In this document: in pieces, positions 10,180-19,196 of the stretch
Layout: every line of letters begins with the position of its first letter
How positions within the stretch are numbered: the first letter of the stretch is position 1
Made by a program: the position numbers and the translations under genes
Assembly: GCF_016879755.1 (NCBI RefSeq)
Contig: NZ_WOFU01000014.1
Coordinates: forward strand, 1-57,308
Direction of reading: 5' to 3'
Origin: Bacillus sp. B15-48
Lineage (GTDB): Bacteria; Bacillota; Bacilli; Bacillales; Cytobacillaceae
Length of the DNA stretch: 57,308 nt
Notes under the pieces: model-generated
Databases searched by the model: none
What the model was told of the DNA's origin: nothing
What the model saw: only the letters and a program-made list of their open reading frames with translations

Positions 10180-10479
10180 ATGGAAAAACTTTATCAAAAA
10201 ATCATTGAATTTCGAGATGAAAGGGATTGGAAAAAGTACCATGACCCCAAAGATTTAGCGATTTCGATATCACTGGAGGCTAATGAACTACTTGAAAATT
10301 TCCAGTGGAAAAGCAGTGAAGAAGCGATTGCGAGTACGAAGCAGAATATGAAAGAAGAGATGGCCGATATCCTCATTTATCTCGTCCAGATGGCGGATAA
10401 GCTGGAGATTGATCTTGAAGAGGAAGTATATCAGAAGCTTGAAAAGAATGCGTTGAAATACCCTGTGGAAAGGGAATGA
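10180..10479 (+). CDS. MazG-like nucleotide pyrophosphohydrolase
   Basis: A 99-residue all-alpha NTP pyrophosphohydrolase of the MazG/dCTPase class, predicted to hydrolyse (d)NTPs to NMP and pyrophosphate. The metal-binding signature is visible as EANELLENFQW followed by EEMADILIYL (the ExxE...ExxD pattern). The ATG at 10180 is preferred to the in-frame ATG at 10162 because GGAGAGCAAAGGA lies directly before it. It ends 4 nt before the helicase relic. The pair MazG-like + DUF2075 helicase recurs in bacterial defence neighbourhoods, so the two probably arrived together. This copy looks intact. Confidence 0.85.
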   Translation: MEKLYQKIIEFRDERDWKKYHDPKDLAISISLEANELLENFQWKSSEEAIASTKQNMKEEMADILIYLVQMADKLEIDLEEEVYQKLEKNALKYPVERE

Positions 10480-10483
10480 AACA

Positions 10484-11619
10484 ATGATTATTTATAATGA
10501 GACTTCATCCAATTTCTTAAACCATATTTATGAAAATAAAATTGGCTACGTTCTAAAAGAAAATGTCTTTAAAAAAATGAATAAAGTCGTATCGCCAAGT
10601 GAATTAAACTCCTGGGAACGGTCACTTCCTCAGATGGCCAAAGTGCTAAGGGATGCCCCAAATCAAGCTTTTAGAGAGATCCTGCGTAAAAAACTAATAG
10701 GTGCATCGGGCCACATGGAAGTCAGGGATTTATTCAAGGGGTCCGCAGCCTATGTTGAAGCACCAGAAAACTATTTTGATGTGCTGATTTGTGATGAAGC
10801 CATCGTTTAAAAGAACATGGACATATGAAGAAGAAGATTCCCGGAGAAAACCAGGCAACTCAAATCATTCGGTCCTCAAAAGTCAGCGTCTTTTTTATCG
10901 ACGATTATCAAGTCATCTCAAAAAAAGACATTGGCAGAGTTGATTTATTGATTGAAGAAGCCAACAAATTAGGAGCAGAAATCCATACCGTGGAACTAGA
11001 ATCACAATTTCGCTGCTCTGGATCTGGGAATTACCTCGAATGGTTAGAAAGTATTTTTACTGAGAATGAATCCAATGTCCAACTAGAGGGAGATTTTGAT
11101 TTTAAAGTTGTTTCAAACCCTCATCAGCTAAAAGAAGAGATTGTGGATCGACTGGGTGGCCGGTTATTAGCAGGCTATGCATGGGATTGGACGAAAACAG
11201 TAAAAAATGGGGTTCTTGTAGATGATGTCGTGATCGAGGAACACAATTTTGCCTTGCCATGGAACGACCCTAATCGGATTGACTGGGCGATCCATCCAGA
11301 ATGTGCGAATCAAATCGGATGTATCCATACCGTACAGGGGCTGGAAATGGACTATGTTGGTGTCATTATCGGAAAAGATCTAGGTTATGATGAAGAAACA
11401 CAGTCCCTTATTGTCCGCAGAGATGAATTTAAAGACAAAGGAGCAAAACCAGCAAAACCGAAGAAAGGACAAGCAGATCCACTTGTTAGTCTTGTGAAAA
11501 ATACCTATAAAACATTAATGACCAGAGGGATGAAGGGCTGTTATGTTTATTGCTGTGATAAGGAGTTAGAGAAGTATCTTCTGGAGCGGGGACAAAATAA
11601 AAATGATGATATTAAATAA
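10484..11619 (+). pseudogene. DUF2075/Schlafen-type DNA/RNA helicase, internal deletion plus frameshift
   Basis: The first frame (10484-10810) begins like the N-terminus of DUF2075 helicases. It then jumps, after the VLRDAP segment near residue 59, to a segment matching the region well after Walker A. About 200 residues appear to be missing in frame, including the nuclease-like part and the P-loop. At about 10800 the Walker B context ICDEA breaks. A one-base loss after GAAGCC would restore DEAHRLKEHGHMKKK into the second frame (10825-11619). That frame carries motif-III-like FFIDDYQVIS, ESQFRCSGS and the motif VI region TVQGLEMDYVGVIIG. With Walker A gone, the protein cannot be an active helicase even if the frameshift is an assembly error. 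Confidence 0.8.
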
Positions 11620-11654
11620 AACATTGCAAGCATTTTAGCTTAGGTAATTCGGCT

Positions 11655-11688
11655 ACCCCGGTGGAGTAACGCTTTACTTCGCTGGGGT
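11655..11688. repeat. Short palindromic repeat (core shared with 541-591)
   Basis: The segment CCCCGGTGGAGTAACGCTTT plus ACTTCGCTGGGG is identical to the centre of the element at 541-591, but the outer GGGGTCAGT arms are absent. Confidence 0.6.
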
Positions 11689-11849
11689 TCCCTATAGGTA
11701 ATACATGAGTTACGGATTGAAGTGAAGTCTGGTGAATTCGAACGGGTGATTTTAGGATTGTGTTGTCGAAGTGAAAGTCCTGAGTTAAAAGGGCTCTCAA
11801 TTGGGCATAAGGCTGTAATTCTTAAAATAAAGAATTTTAAATTACCATT

Positions 11850-11893
11850 GGTAATAAATCGGTAATAAATTGGTAATAAATTGGTAATAATAT
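11850..11893. repeat. Four tandem copies of an 11-bp unit
   Basis: GGTAATAAATC, GGTAATAAATT, GGTAATAAATT and GGTAATAATAT start at 11850, 11861, 11872 and 11883, an exact 11-bp period. One helical turn per unit places all copies on the same face of DNA. The array lies about 230 bp before sspB, so it could be a regulator binding array, an iteron-like site or slippage-generated repeat. The remainder of 11695-12060 shows nothing else apart from the terminator at 11923. Confidence 0.7.
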
Positions 11894-11922
11894 TTGAAAC
11901 ACACACGATTTGGATAAAATCT

Positions 11923-11949
11923 AAGCTGCATTGTATAGCAGCTTTTTTA
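11923..11949 (+). terminator. Intrinsic terminator upstream of sspBCD
   Basis: AAGCTGC-attgtata-GCAGCTT runs into a T tract (CTTTTTTATTT). It would insulate the ssp operon from transcription coming from the helicase relic. Confidence 0.7.
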
Positions 11950-12083
11950 TTTGTTAACAGAGCATTAGAAAGAGAGATAGAGGCAATTTTGAATAGAGAC
12001 TAAAAATAGCTTTAATAAATGGATATGTTTTCTAATAGTTACTAGATTAATCTATATTGTATGTTAAAATAATAAAGGATACA

Positions 12084-12105
12084 TTCTGGAGACACTTCTC
12101 CAGAA
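12084..12105 (+). promoter_or_regulatory. Perfect hairpin in the sspB leader
   Basis: TTCTGGAGA-cact-TCTCCAGAA is a perfect 9-bp inverted repeat with a 4-nt loop, ending 3 nt before the AAGGAGAG ribosome binding site of sspB. There is no T tract, so it is not an ordinary terminator. An operator or a translational control hairpin is possible. Confidence 0.55.
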
Positions 12106-12122
12106 ATTAAGGAGAGATTGTA

Positions 12123-12992
12123 ATGGGATTTGGACAACATCAAAGTTTTTATTTGCGAATCTATTGGTTAAGAAAAGCTATCCAACAGATTAATATAAAT
12201 AATAGATTTTTTTATGAGAAGAACGCATCGGAGTTAATAGGTTTAGGAACCAATATGGTTAAATCCCTAAAACATTGGATAGAAGCAGCTGACATTTGTG
12301 AGGTTGGAAAACGCGAGTCCGATAACAAAGTCATTCACAAAATTACTCCTTTTGGAAATGTTTTTAATGAGTATGACCCATACTTAGAGTTGAATGACAC
12401 AGCAAGTATAATTCACTATCATATTGTTGATGAAACAGAGCCTTGCACAACGTGGTATTGGTTATTTAATGAATATGACAAACCATCATTTAGTAAAGAA
12501 GAAGCACTAAATGACTTTATGGCTTGGTTAAACAAAAACTATGATACTAGAAACTCAGAAGACACTTTAGAACGCGATTTTGATTGTTTAATAAAACAGT
12601 ATTATTCAAGAAATATCTCAAATGATCCGGAAGAGGTAATTCAAAGTCCACTAACTTCCCTAAAGTTATTAGAAGAGAAGGAAGGGAAAATATTCAAAAA
12701 GTCCCCTAAATATGAGGAGGTAGGCTTGACTGCACTCATGTACGTATTATTAAAGTATGGACAAAAAGAAGTTTCAATTGAAGAAATAGAAACAAGTAGA
12801 AAGCTATGGGGGAAAGTGTTTAATTTACAGAGAAGTGAAATTGTGAGAGCTATAGAACATCTTGTATCCATATCTAGATTTCCTCTAGAATTTGACAGGA
12901 CTAATAGATTGGATTTAGTAAGAGTAAAGCTTCTCGATCCAATAGAGTTTTTAAGAGAAGAGTACATTAGGCAAGAAAGGGTATTGAGATGA
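12123..12992 (+). CDS. sspB: SspB-like DUF4007 protein (single-strand DNA phosphorothioation nickase)
   Basis: 289 residues with the DUF4007 signature: FGQHQSFYLRIYWLRKA at the N-terminus, LGTNMVKSLKHWIEAA near residue 45, then DPYLELNDTASIIHYH near 85 and TTWYWLFNEYD near 110. In characterised SspABCD systems the DUF4007 protein SspB nicks DNA so that sulfur can be placed in the backbone. Start is supported by AAGGAGAG 6 nt upstream. The stop overlaps the sspC start (ATGA). Gene order DUF4007-ATPase-PAPS-reductase followed by an F-G-H cassette is the widespread sspBCD-sspFGH arrangement. The nickase role is transferred from the family, not shown here. Confidence 0.85.
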   Translation: MGFGQHQSFYLRIYWLRKAIQQININNRFFYEKNASELIGLGTNMVKSLKHWIEAADICEVGKRESDNKVIHKITPFGNVFNEYDPYLELNDTASIIHYHIVDETEPCTTWYWLFNEYDKPSFSKEEALNDFMAWLNKNYDTRNSEDTLERDFDCLIKQYYSRNISNDPEEVIQSPLTSLKLLEEKEGKIFKKSPKYEEVGLTALMYVLLKYGQKEVSIEEIETSRKLWGKVFNLQRSEIVRAIEHLVSISRFPLEFDRTNRLDLVRVKLLDPIEFLREEYIRQERVLR

Positions 12993-15900
12993 TGATATCA
13001 AAGAGTAAGTTTAAAACTAGTGTAAATATAAAACTAGATTTAGGAAATGAATGGATACTTGATAGATATATACCCACACCAACTCATATTGAAAGTTTAA
13101 CAGGATTATTAGAGGGTTTTTTAGACAAAGGGAATAAATCCCATATATTAGTTGGTTCTTACGGTTCGGGAAAATCAATGATTGGGGCCTTAATAGCAAA
13201 CATTGTTTCTAAAAATGTATCTATTGGGTCAATAAACAACTTAGTTGATAAGTTTGATAAAGTAAATATTAAAGAAGATACAGTAATCACTCTTCTTGAA
13301 AAGGCAAAAAACTTAAATAGAACATATATCCCTGTGGTAATCAATGGGAAACAAGGCAGATTCCGTGAAGCTGTTATTTCTTCTATACACAAATCATTAA
13401 TACAAATTAAACCGGATTTAACACTCCCTTCCTTTGTAGAAGAAATAAAATCAAAAATTAATCTTTGGGAAAATAGTTATGCTGAAACTTATAAACAGTT
13501 TATTTCAAAATTAAGCGAAGAAAATTGGAGTATAGACAGTTTTTTAAATGATATTACTGAACACGATATTATTGCTATAAATTGGTTTAAAGACATTTAT
13601 CCATCTTTAACGGCGGGTGCTGAACTTACAATATCATACGACCAGGATCTTACAGAACATCTAAGTTATATTCTTGATGAGTTAGATAAATTAGGGTTTG
13701 GTTTATACTTGGTTTACGATGAGTTTGGGAGATTTTTGCAAAGCTTAGATAAGTATCAAACTGTAGAGGCTATGCAAGACATACAGGATATTGCTGAATT
13801 AGCAGATCATCATAAAAGTGGAAACTTTAATATTTTGTTAATAACACATAGAAACTTAAAACAATATTTTCTCAGTTATGGAGAAGAACTCCAGAACGAG
13901 TTTAAAAGAATACAGGGACGCTTTAGGGTCTATCATACTTATAGCGACCCGGCTACTTTTATAAGACTTTCAAGTCAGGTTACTTTGGATTATCGAGACA
14001 ATTGGAATAAGAAATTTGATTTTGAAAATCAAGTTATTAAGTACGATTTATTTCCTGAGCTTAATGGTCGGGAGATAAAGACTATAGTTGTAGAAAATTC
14101 TTACCCTATACACCCAGCAACCCTATACGCTCTTCCCAGATTAGCTAATGCAGTAGCTCAAAACGAACGTACTTTATTTACTTTCTTAGAAAGTAATGAG
14201 TTAGGCGGATTAGCGAACTATTTTCAAAGAAAAAACACATGGTATCACGTTAATAATTTATTCGACTATTTTGAGCCAGCTTTTCAAGAGTTTATGGGTG
14301 ATACATTAATAGGTAATTCATATCTTAAATATTTGAGAGTCCAAAAAAGGATAGAAAGTTCACTAACAGCATCTTCTGAGTTGCAGCTAATTAAATTGAT
14401 TTCACTATGGGATATTGCAAGCCTAAATAATAAACGTAAATTGACAAAAGACTTCATTTCATTTTCACTTAATTGGGATCTTAAAAAAGTTAATGAAATT
14501 ATGTCGATACTTGAAAACAAAAAGCTTATTCGATTTAGGTTATTTGATGGTACTTGGGAATTATTCGAAGGTAGTACTATAGATATTAATAAGAAAATTG
14601 CTGAAATGAACCAAATTGGATTGGAAAAGTCCAATAAGTTAGAGTTGATTACTAGTATTCTAGAAAGTCGATATGCGTATCCAAAACGTTATAATGATGA
14701 AAAAAATATGATAAGGTTTGCATCAATTTCTCCGATTTATGCCAGTGATGTAACATCTGAAACTGTTAAAAACAGCTTTGCTGATGAAGAACAGTGTGAT
14801 ATGAGAATATACTATGTTATTCCAGACTTAGAAATTGAAGAAGTTAAAAGTACCATCTTAGACTTAAGCGAAAGTAATAGCCGGATTGTTTTTACTCTAC
14901 CAAAAAATACATTAGTTAATTTTGAAGAAAAAGTTTTAAAGCTCTCATCAATAAATAAATTATTAGAGGACAAGTATTTATTAAATGAAGATTCAATTGT
15001 AGAAGAAGAACTACTGAAAATTAAAGAAAATACTAACTTCATACTCAAAGAATTATTAGAGCCAATAACTCAATTTCAAAATTCATTTTGGATACATGAG
15101 GGTGAGATTTTAAAGATAAAAAGTAGAGTCTCATTAAGTGAGGAATTGTCAAAAATAATGTTCAGAATTTATGATAAGACCCCTGTAATAAATAATGAGG
15201 CCTTTAATCGTAGATTAATTACCAAACAACAGCTAAATGGTGCTAAAGAGGTTGTAAATACAATTATATGTAATGAAAGTGAAATGAGTTTTAAAGGAGT
15301 AGCTAAATTAATATTTGCTTCGGTTGTTAAAAACAATCACATTAATAGCCAAGATGAGTGCTATGAGGTAAATGAACTAAGAAGAAGGTTAATGGATGAA
15401 ATTAAATTAGGAAATGGTGAATTTAAAAAAATAATTGAAATTTTTATAAGTAGTCCTTTTGGTATAAGAGAGCCAATTATCCCGGTCCTTCTAACATCGA
15501 TATTAAGAAATGAGTGGAAGTATATTATGTTCTATCATAAAGATGGGTCTTATATCAATGATATTGATGGTGATATTTTATACGATCGTATGTTAGACAA
15601 ACCGGAGAATTACACGTACACATATCAAGTAATGGGAAATGAGTATAAAGAAATAATAGAAATAATAGATGATTGTTTTATGGATTATGTAGATAAAAGG
15701 GATGCGTCCTACCATCCGAGTGTTCGTGTAAATAGAATGTTATTAAGATGGTTCAGAGGCTTACCTAAAATAACTCAAAAAACAAATAAACTATCAAATA
15801 AGGCATCTATATTTAAACAATTAATAAAAAAAGGTGAGTTTGAACCAGATGTTGCTTTAAATGAACTTTATCAATTAAAACTAGATAAAGATTGCATTCT

Positions 15901-16405
15901 GAAAATTAAACAAGAAAGTGAAGGATACGCTTCTAACCATAAAAAATTAATAGAAACAACAGTTTTTAACTTAACTAATACCCAAAATTACAATGAATTA
16001 GTTAACTTTGTTCATAAAGAAAATGAATTAGTAAAAATAGATAACAAGTTCTATGCCGTAATTTCAAAAAAAACAGATAAAGATAATTGGATAGATTCCT
16101 TAACAGTTGAGTTAGTTGGAGTGAAAAGAGAAGAATGGTCTGATGCAACAGATGAAGTTTTTTTCAAAACCATAACTTCACTTATCGAATCAAATAGTAA
16201 GGAAGAGTTAAAAGAAGACTATTTTGAAGTTAAAGTTGAAAATAAGACGATGGCAATTCCTAAAGTAGAACTTTCTTCTAAGGGTAAAGTAATATATGAA
16301 AATGTTAAAACGGATCTCCAACTTATGGGGAGAAAACTTCCAAAGGAAGAAATAAAGGCGTTATTGTATAAATTGCTTGTAGACTATTATGATGAAAACA
16401 GATAA
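12989..16405 (+). CDS. sspC: SspC-like ATPase of DNA phosphorothioation
   Basis: 1138 residues. An N-terminal P-loop ATPase with Walker A GSYGSGKS at residues 56-63 and Walker B GLYLVYDEF near residue 240, followed by a LLITHRN sensor-like stretch near 285. The remainder is a long helical C-terminal region. In SspABCD the ATPase SspC is needed for sulfur modification together with SspB and SspD. The gene overlaps sspB by 4 nt and ends 15 nt before sspD. Low GC matches the rest of the operon and is lower than that of the dpt genes. I considered BREX BrxC/PglY because of size and ATPase fold. The DUF4007 and PAPS-reductase neighbours without PglZ or a methylase favour SspC. Confidence 0.8.
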   Translation: MMISKSKFKTSVNIKLDLGNEWILDRYIPTPTHIESLTGLLEGFLDKGNKSHILVGSYGSGKSMIGALIANIVSKNVSIGSINNLVDKFDKVNIKEDTVITLLEKAKNLNRTYIPVVINGKQGRFREAVISSIHKSLIQIKPDLTLPSFVEEIKSKINLWENSYAETYKQFISKLSEENWSIDSFLNDITEHDIIAINWFKDIYPSLTAGAELTISYDQDLTEHLSYILDELDKLGFGLYLVYDEFGRFLQSLDKYQTVEAMQDIQDIAELADHHKSGNFNILLITHRNLKQYFLSYGEELQNEFKRIQGRFRVYHTYSDPATFIRLSSQVTLDYRDNWNKKFDFENQVIKYDLFPELNGREIKTIVVENSYPIHPATLYALPRLANAVAQNERTLFTFLESNELGGLANYFQRKNTWYHVNNLFDYFEPAFQEFMGDTLIGNSYLKYLRVQKRIESSLTASSELQLIKLISLWDIASLNNKRKLTKDFISFSLNWDLKKVNEIMSILENKKLIRFRLFDGTWELFEGSTIDINKKIAEMNQIGLEKSNKLELITSILESRYAYPKRYNDEKNMIRFASISPIYASDVTSETVKNSFADEEQCDMRIYYVIPDLEIEEVKSTILDLSESNSRIVFTLPKNTLVNFEEKVLKLSSINKLLEDKYLLNEDSIVEEELLKIKENTNFILKELLEPITQFQNSFWIHEGEILKIKSRVSLSEELSKIMFRIYDKTPVINNEAFNRRLITKQQLNGAKEVVNTIICNESEMSFKGVAKLIFASVVKNNHINSQDECYEVNELRRRLMDEIKLGNGEFKKIIEIFISSPFGIREPIIPVLLTSILRNEWKYIMFYHKDGSYINDIDGDILYDRMLDKPENYTYTYQVMGNEYKEIIEIIDDCFMDYVDKRDASYHPSVRVNRMLLRWFRGLPKITQKTNKLSNKASIFKQLIKKGEFEPDVALNELYQLKLDKDCILKIKQESEGYASNHKKLIETTVFNLTNTQNYNELVNFVHKENELVKIDNKFYAVISKKTDKDNWIDSLTVELVGVKREEWSDATDEVFFKTITSLIESNSKEELKEDYFEVKVENKTMAIPKVELSSKGKVIYENVKTDLQLMGRKLPKEEIKALLYKLLVDYYDENR

Positions 16406-16420
16406 ACAGAGGTGATAAAT

Positions 16421-17221
16421 ATGAGTGATAAAAAACCAATTTATATAGCAATGTTTAGTGGTGGCGCAGCAAGTTCGTATGTAGCTTATTTAATGGTACA
16501 AAAACACGGTAAAGATAATTCGATTCTATTTTTTACTGATACCTTATGGGAGCATAAAGATAATAAGAGGTTTATGGTAGAGGTGGCTGAAGAAATAGGA
16601 ATAGATATTGTTACTGTTAGAGACGGAAGAACGCCTGAAGAGGTTTTTGAAGAAACACGTTTTCTAGGAAATTCAAGATTAGCTAAATGTTCATCTGAAT
16701 TAAAGGTACGTCAAACAATGATATATTTGGAAGACTTACGTGATGAAGGATATGAACCAATATTATTTTTTGGCATTGGAAAACATGAAAAGAGGCGTAG
16801 AGAAGGAATTGAAGCTCTTTATGGCCATTTCCCTTTGGGCGAACCAATTAAAACAGTATTTCCACTTTATGAAAGTAACATTTCAGATGATGAGATTAAA
16901 GAAATAATTACAGAAGAATGGAAAATTCAACTTCCTGAGATGTATCATCTAGGCTTTTCTCATGCGAACTGTGGTGGTCGGTGTGTTAGAGGTGGCTTTA
17001 ATCATTACAAGCATCTTTATGATACATGGACAGATGTTTATATTGAACAAGAAGAGATGGAAAAAAAGTTAAGAGCACAACTAGGTGATGTTACTATCCT
17101 TAAAAGGGATGGTAAACCTTTTACCCTAGAAGAATATAGGCAGGAATTAGATAAGGATTCTGAAATTGCGAAGAAACTTGTTGAGGAAAATGATGTACCC
17201 TGTGTATGTCATTATGCATAG
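16421..17221 (+). CDS. sspD: SspD/DndC-like PAPS-reductase family sulfur transfer protein
   Basis: 266 residues. An N-terminal PP-loop FSGGAASS at residues ~12-19, as in PAPS reductases and ATP pyrophosphatases, activates the DNA backbone or carries sulfur. Conserved cysteines follow: KCSSELK near residue 86, HANCGGRCVRGG near 185 and PCVCHYA at the C-terminus, candidates for an iron-sulfur cluster or persulfide relay as in DndC. ATG at 16421 is chosen because AGAGGTG lies 6 nt upstream. The GTG in that element would give a 3-codon-longer product. It follows sspC closely and ends in a strong terminator. A cysteine desulfurase (SspA/IscS type) must be supplied from elsewhere. Confidence 0.85.
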   Translation: MSDKKPIYIAMFSGGAASSYVAYLMVQKHGKDNSILFFTDTLWEHKDNKRFMVEVAEEIGIDIVTVRDGRTPEEVFEETRFLGNSRLAKCSSELKVRQTMIYLEDLRDEGYEPILFFGIGKHEKRRREGIEALYGHFPLGEPIKTVFPLYESNISDDEIKEIITEEWKIQLPEMYHLGFSHANCGGRCVRGGFNHYKHLYDTWTDVYIEQEEMEKKLRAQLGDVTILKRDGKPFTLEEYRQELDKDSEIAKKLVEENDVPCVCHYA

Positions 17222-17245
17222 TAAATATGGAGAAGAATGAACTTG

Positions 17246-17284
17246 TAGACCTAGATTTAAAATATCTAGGTCTATTGTCTTTTT
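17246..17284 (+). terminator. Terminator between sspBCD and sspFGH
   Basis: TAGACCTAGAT-ttaaaat-ATCTAGGTCTA is a perfect 11-bp stem followed by TTGTCTTTTT. It separates the modification genes from the restriction genes, so sspFGH is probably transcribed from its own promoter in 17285-17360, an AT-rich stretch with several -10-like hexamers. Confidence 0.85.
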
Positions 17285-17369
17285 AAAATATAAAGAATAA
17301 GTGTTTTATATGTTAATATATGGTTAGAATAGTACTATACGAGTATAAGAGGATAAAGGGGGCTTAATT

Positions 17370-19196
17370 ATGTCAACATATAAGTCAAATTGGATAAACT
17401 TCCTTAGGCAATATGGACCAATACCAAGGAATGATAATATGTATGACGAAGCTATCCAACGTTCTATACAAAGAAAAGGAATGGAACCAATTAAGGTACA
17501 GCCCGAGTACTTACCTAAGTTAATAAAAAACTTTAATTCAGGTTTTCCAAAGACTGTCATCCTAACAGGGACTGCCGGTGATGGAAAAACATTCTATTGT
17601 AGAGAGGTTTGGAATGCACTAGGAGGTTCAAAGGAAGTTTGGGATAACGGTGACACAATAAAATCATTGGAATTACCGGAAAAGACAATATTCTTTATTA
17701 AGGATCTAAGTGAATTGTCGGAAGAGGATAGAAATATTATTAATGACTTAGCCGACTCAATTAAAAATGGTGGGAATAATGTATTTCTTGTTGCAGCAAA
17801 CGATGGGCAACTTATTGAGGCATGGAAAAAGGCAGATTATACATATGATGTAGTTGAAGTAACAGGCATTATTGAGGATTTATTGGTTAATGAATTGGAA
17901 GAACACCCTGATTACAATTTGGAGTTAATTAATTTAAGTAGAACAAACTCAGCACGGACCTTCCAAAAAGTGGTTAATTCAGTTATTGAGCATCCAGGTT
18001 GGAATGAGTGTGAAAATTGTATATACAAAGAAACTAAATGTCCTATTTGGGAGAATAGAAAGCGTTTGAAGGGGATCGATGAAAACAATGTCCTTAAATC
18101 TAGGTTAATAAACTTACTAGAACTATGTGAATTAAACGAAGTGCATATACCAATAAGGCATCTTTTGTTACTAGTTTCTAATATGATATTAGGCCATCCT
18201 GAGGCGAAAGACAAATTGATGAGCTGTAATCAAATACCAAAAATATTAGAAGAAAATTCAGCTTCAAAAGCCAGTATCTATAGAAATATATTTGGAGAAA
18301 ATCTAAAGTCACGTAAGCGTGAACAGACCGAAATATTTTCGATTCTCAATCGTTTTGGTATTGGTACTGAAAGTAATAATCTTATCGACAATATGTTAAT
18401 TTACGGAAATGATGATCCAGAATTATTTAATTTATATGATAAGTACATGCTCTCTGATACTTACTATGGTGCAGATGAAACCTTTAAAGCACATCAAAAA
18501 TCTTACCTAGAGGGTGATGTTGATAAAGAAGAAAGCCAAAAGTTCATAAATAGATTGAGATCGCAAAGGCAACGATTATTTTTCTCTGTTGACATTTATG
18601 ATGTAGAAGAGATTAATGTATGGGATTTAACTACATTCAAGTATGCTGGGGAGTTCCTAGAAAGCGTTTACCGTAGACTAGAGAATGGAAAAAGGGTTCA
18701 GCCAAAAATACTATCTAGATTAGTAAAAGGAATAAACAGAATATCCACAGGGTTACTAACTAAGGATACCGATAGTATTTTTCTATCAACTTCAGGTAGT
18801 CATTCACAATCCAAAATTAGTAGGGTTTTTGAATCTAGAATATCAGTTAGACCGGATAGAGGAGAGAGTGTAGATATTACACTTGAAAATGGGAAGCCAC
18901 TATTATCCGTAAAAATGTCCTTAAGTCCTGAAGTAACACCGGTAAGTTTAAAATTACATTTAGTTAGATATGAGTTTATTTCTAGAGTTGCAGAGGGTGA
19001 ACTTCCAGGGAGTTTTTCAAGAGAATGTTATGAAGATCTTCTGGCCTTTAAAAGTAGATTAATAAATCAACTAGAAGCTCGTAGGAAATTAGAAGGGGCT
19101 CATGAATATGATTCAGACCGACTCGTTTTAGAACTTCTTCGATTAAATAACGAGGGGATGCTCTATACCCGTCCAGTGGAGGTTGAATTTGAATGA
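17370..19196 (+). CDS. sspF: SspF-like restriction ATPase
   Basis: 608 residues. P-loop GTAGDGKT at residues 67-74 in a TVILTGTAGDGKTFYCREVW context, and an acidic FFIKDLSELSEED segment near 110-120. A CENCIYKETKC segment near residue 213 has the spacing of a small zinc-binding knot. First gene of the sspFGH cassette, which in the described SspABCD-SspFGH system damages DNA that lacks phosphorothioate and blocks phage replication. ATG at 17370 follows AAAGGGGGC by about 7 nt. The stop overlaps the next start (ATGA). The P-loop style (GDGK) resembles that of DptF at 7493-9769, suggesting the two restriction cassettes are distant relatives. Confidence 0.75.
   Translation: MSTYKSNWINFLRQYGPIPRNDNMYDEAIQRSIQRKGMEPIKVQPEYLPKLIKNFNSGFPKTVILTGTAGDGKTFYCREVWNALGGSKEVWDNGDTIKSLELPEKTIFFIKDLSELSEEDRNIINDLADSIKNGGNNVFLVAANDGQLIEAWKKADYTYDVVEVTGIIEDLLVNELEEHPDYNLELINLSRTNSARTFQKVVNSVIEHPGWNECENCIYKETKCPIWENRKRLKGIDENNVLKSRLINLLELCELNEVHIPIRHLLLLVSNMILGHPEAKDKLMSCNQIPKILEENSASKASIYRNIFGENLKSRKREQTEIFSILNRFGIGTESNNLIDNMLIYGNDDPELFNLYDKYMLSDTYYGADETFKAHQKSYLEGDVDKEESQKFINRLRSQRQRLFFSVDIYDVEEINVWDLTTFKYAGEFLESVYRRLENGKRVQPKILSRLVKGINRISTGLLTKDTDSIFLSTSGSHSQSKISRVFESRISVRPDRGESVDITLENGKPLLSVKMSLSPEVTPVSLKLHLVRYEFISRVAEGELPGSFSRECYEDLLAFKSRLINQLEARRKLEGAHEYDSDRLVLELLRLNNEGMLYTRPVEVEFE

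Noticed and set aside
10484-11619. Two separate intact genes
   Set aside because: Both halves belong to one DUF2075-type helicase. The Walker B sequence spans the frame break.
11850-11893. CRISPR-like array
   Set aside because: Units are 11 bp without spacers. This is a simple tandem repeat, not a CRISPR.
12989-16405. BREX BrxC/PglY-like ATPase in a type 4 BREX (with PAPS reductase)
   Set aside because: No PglZ, BrxL or methylase is present. The DUF4007 gene and F-G-H cassette fit Ssp better.
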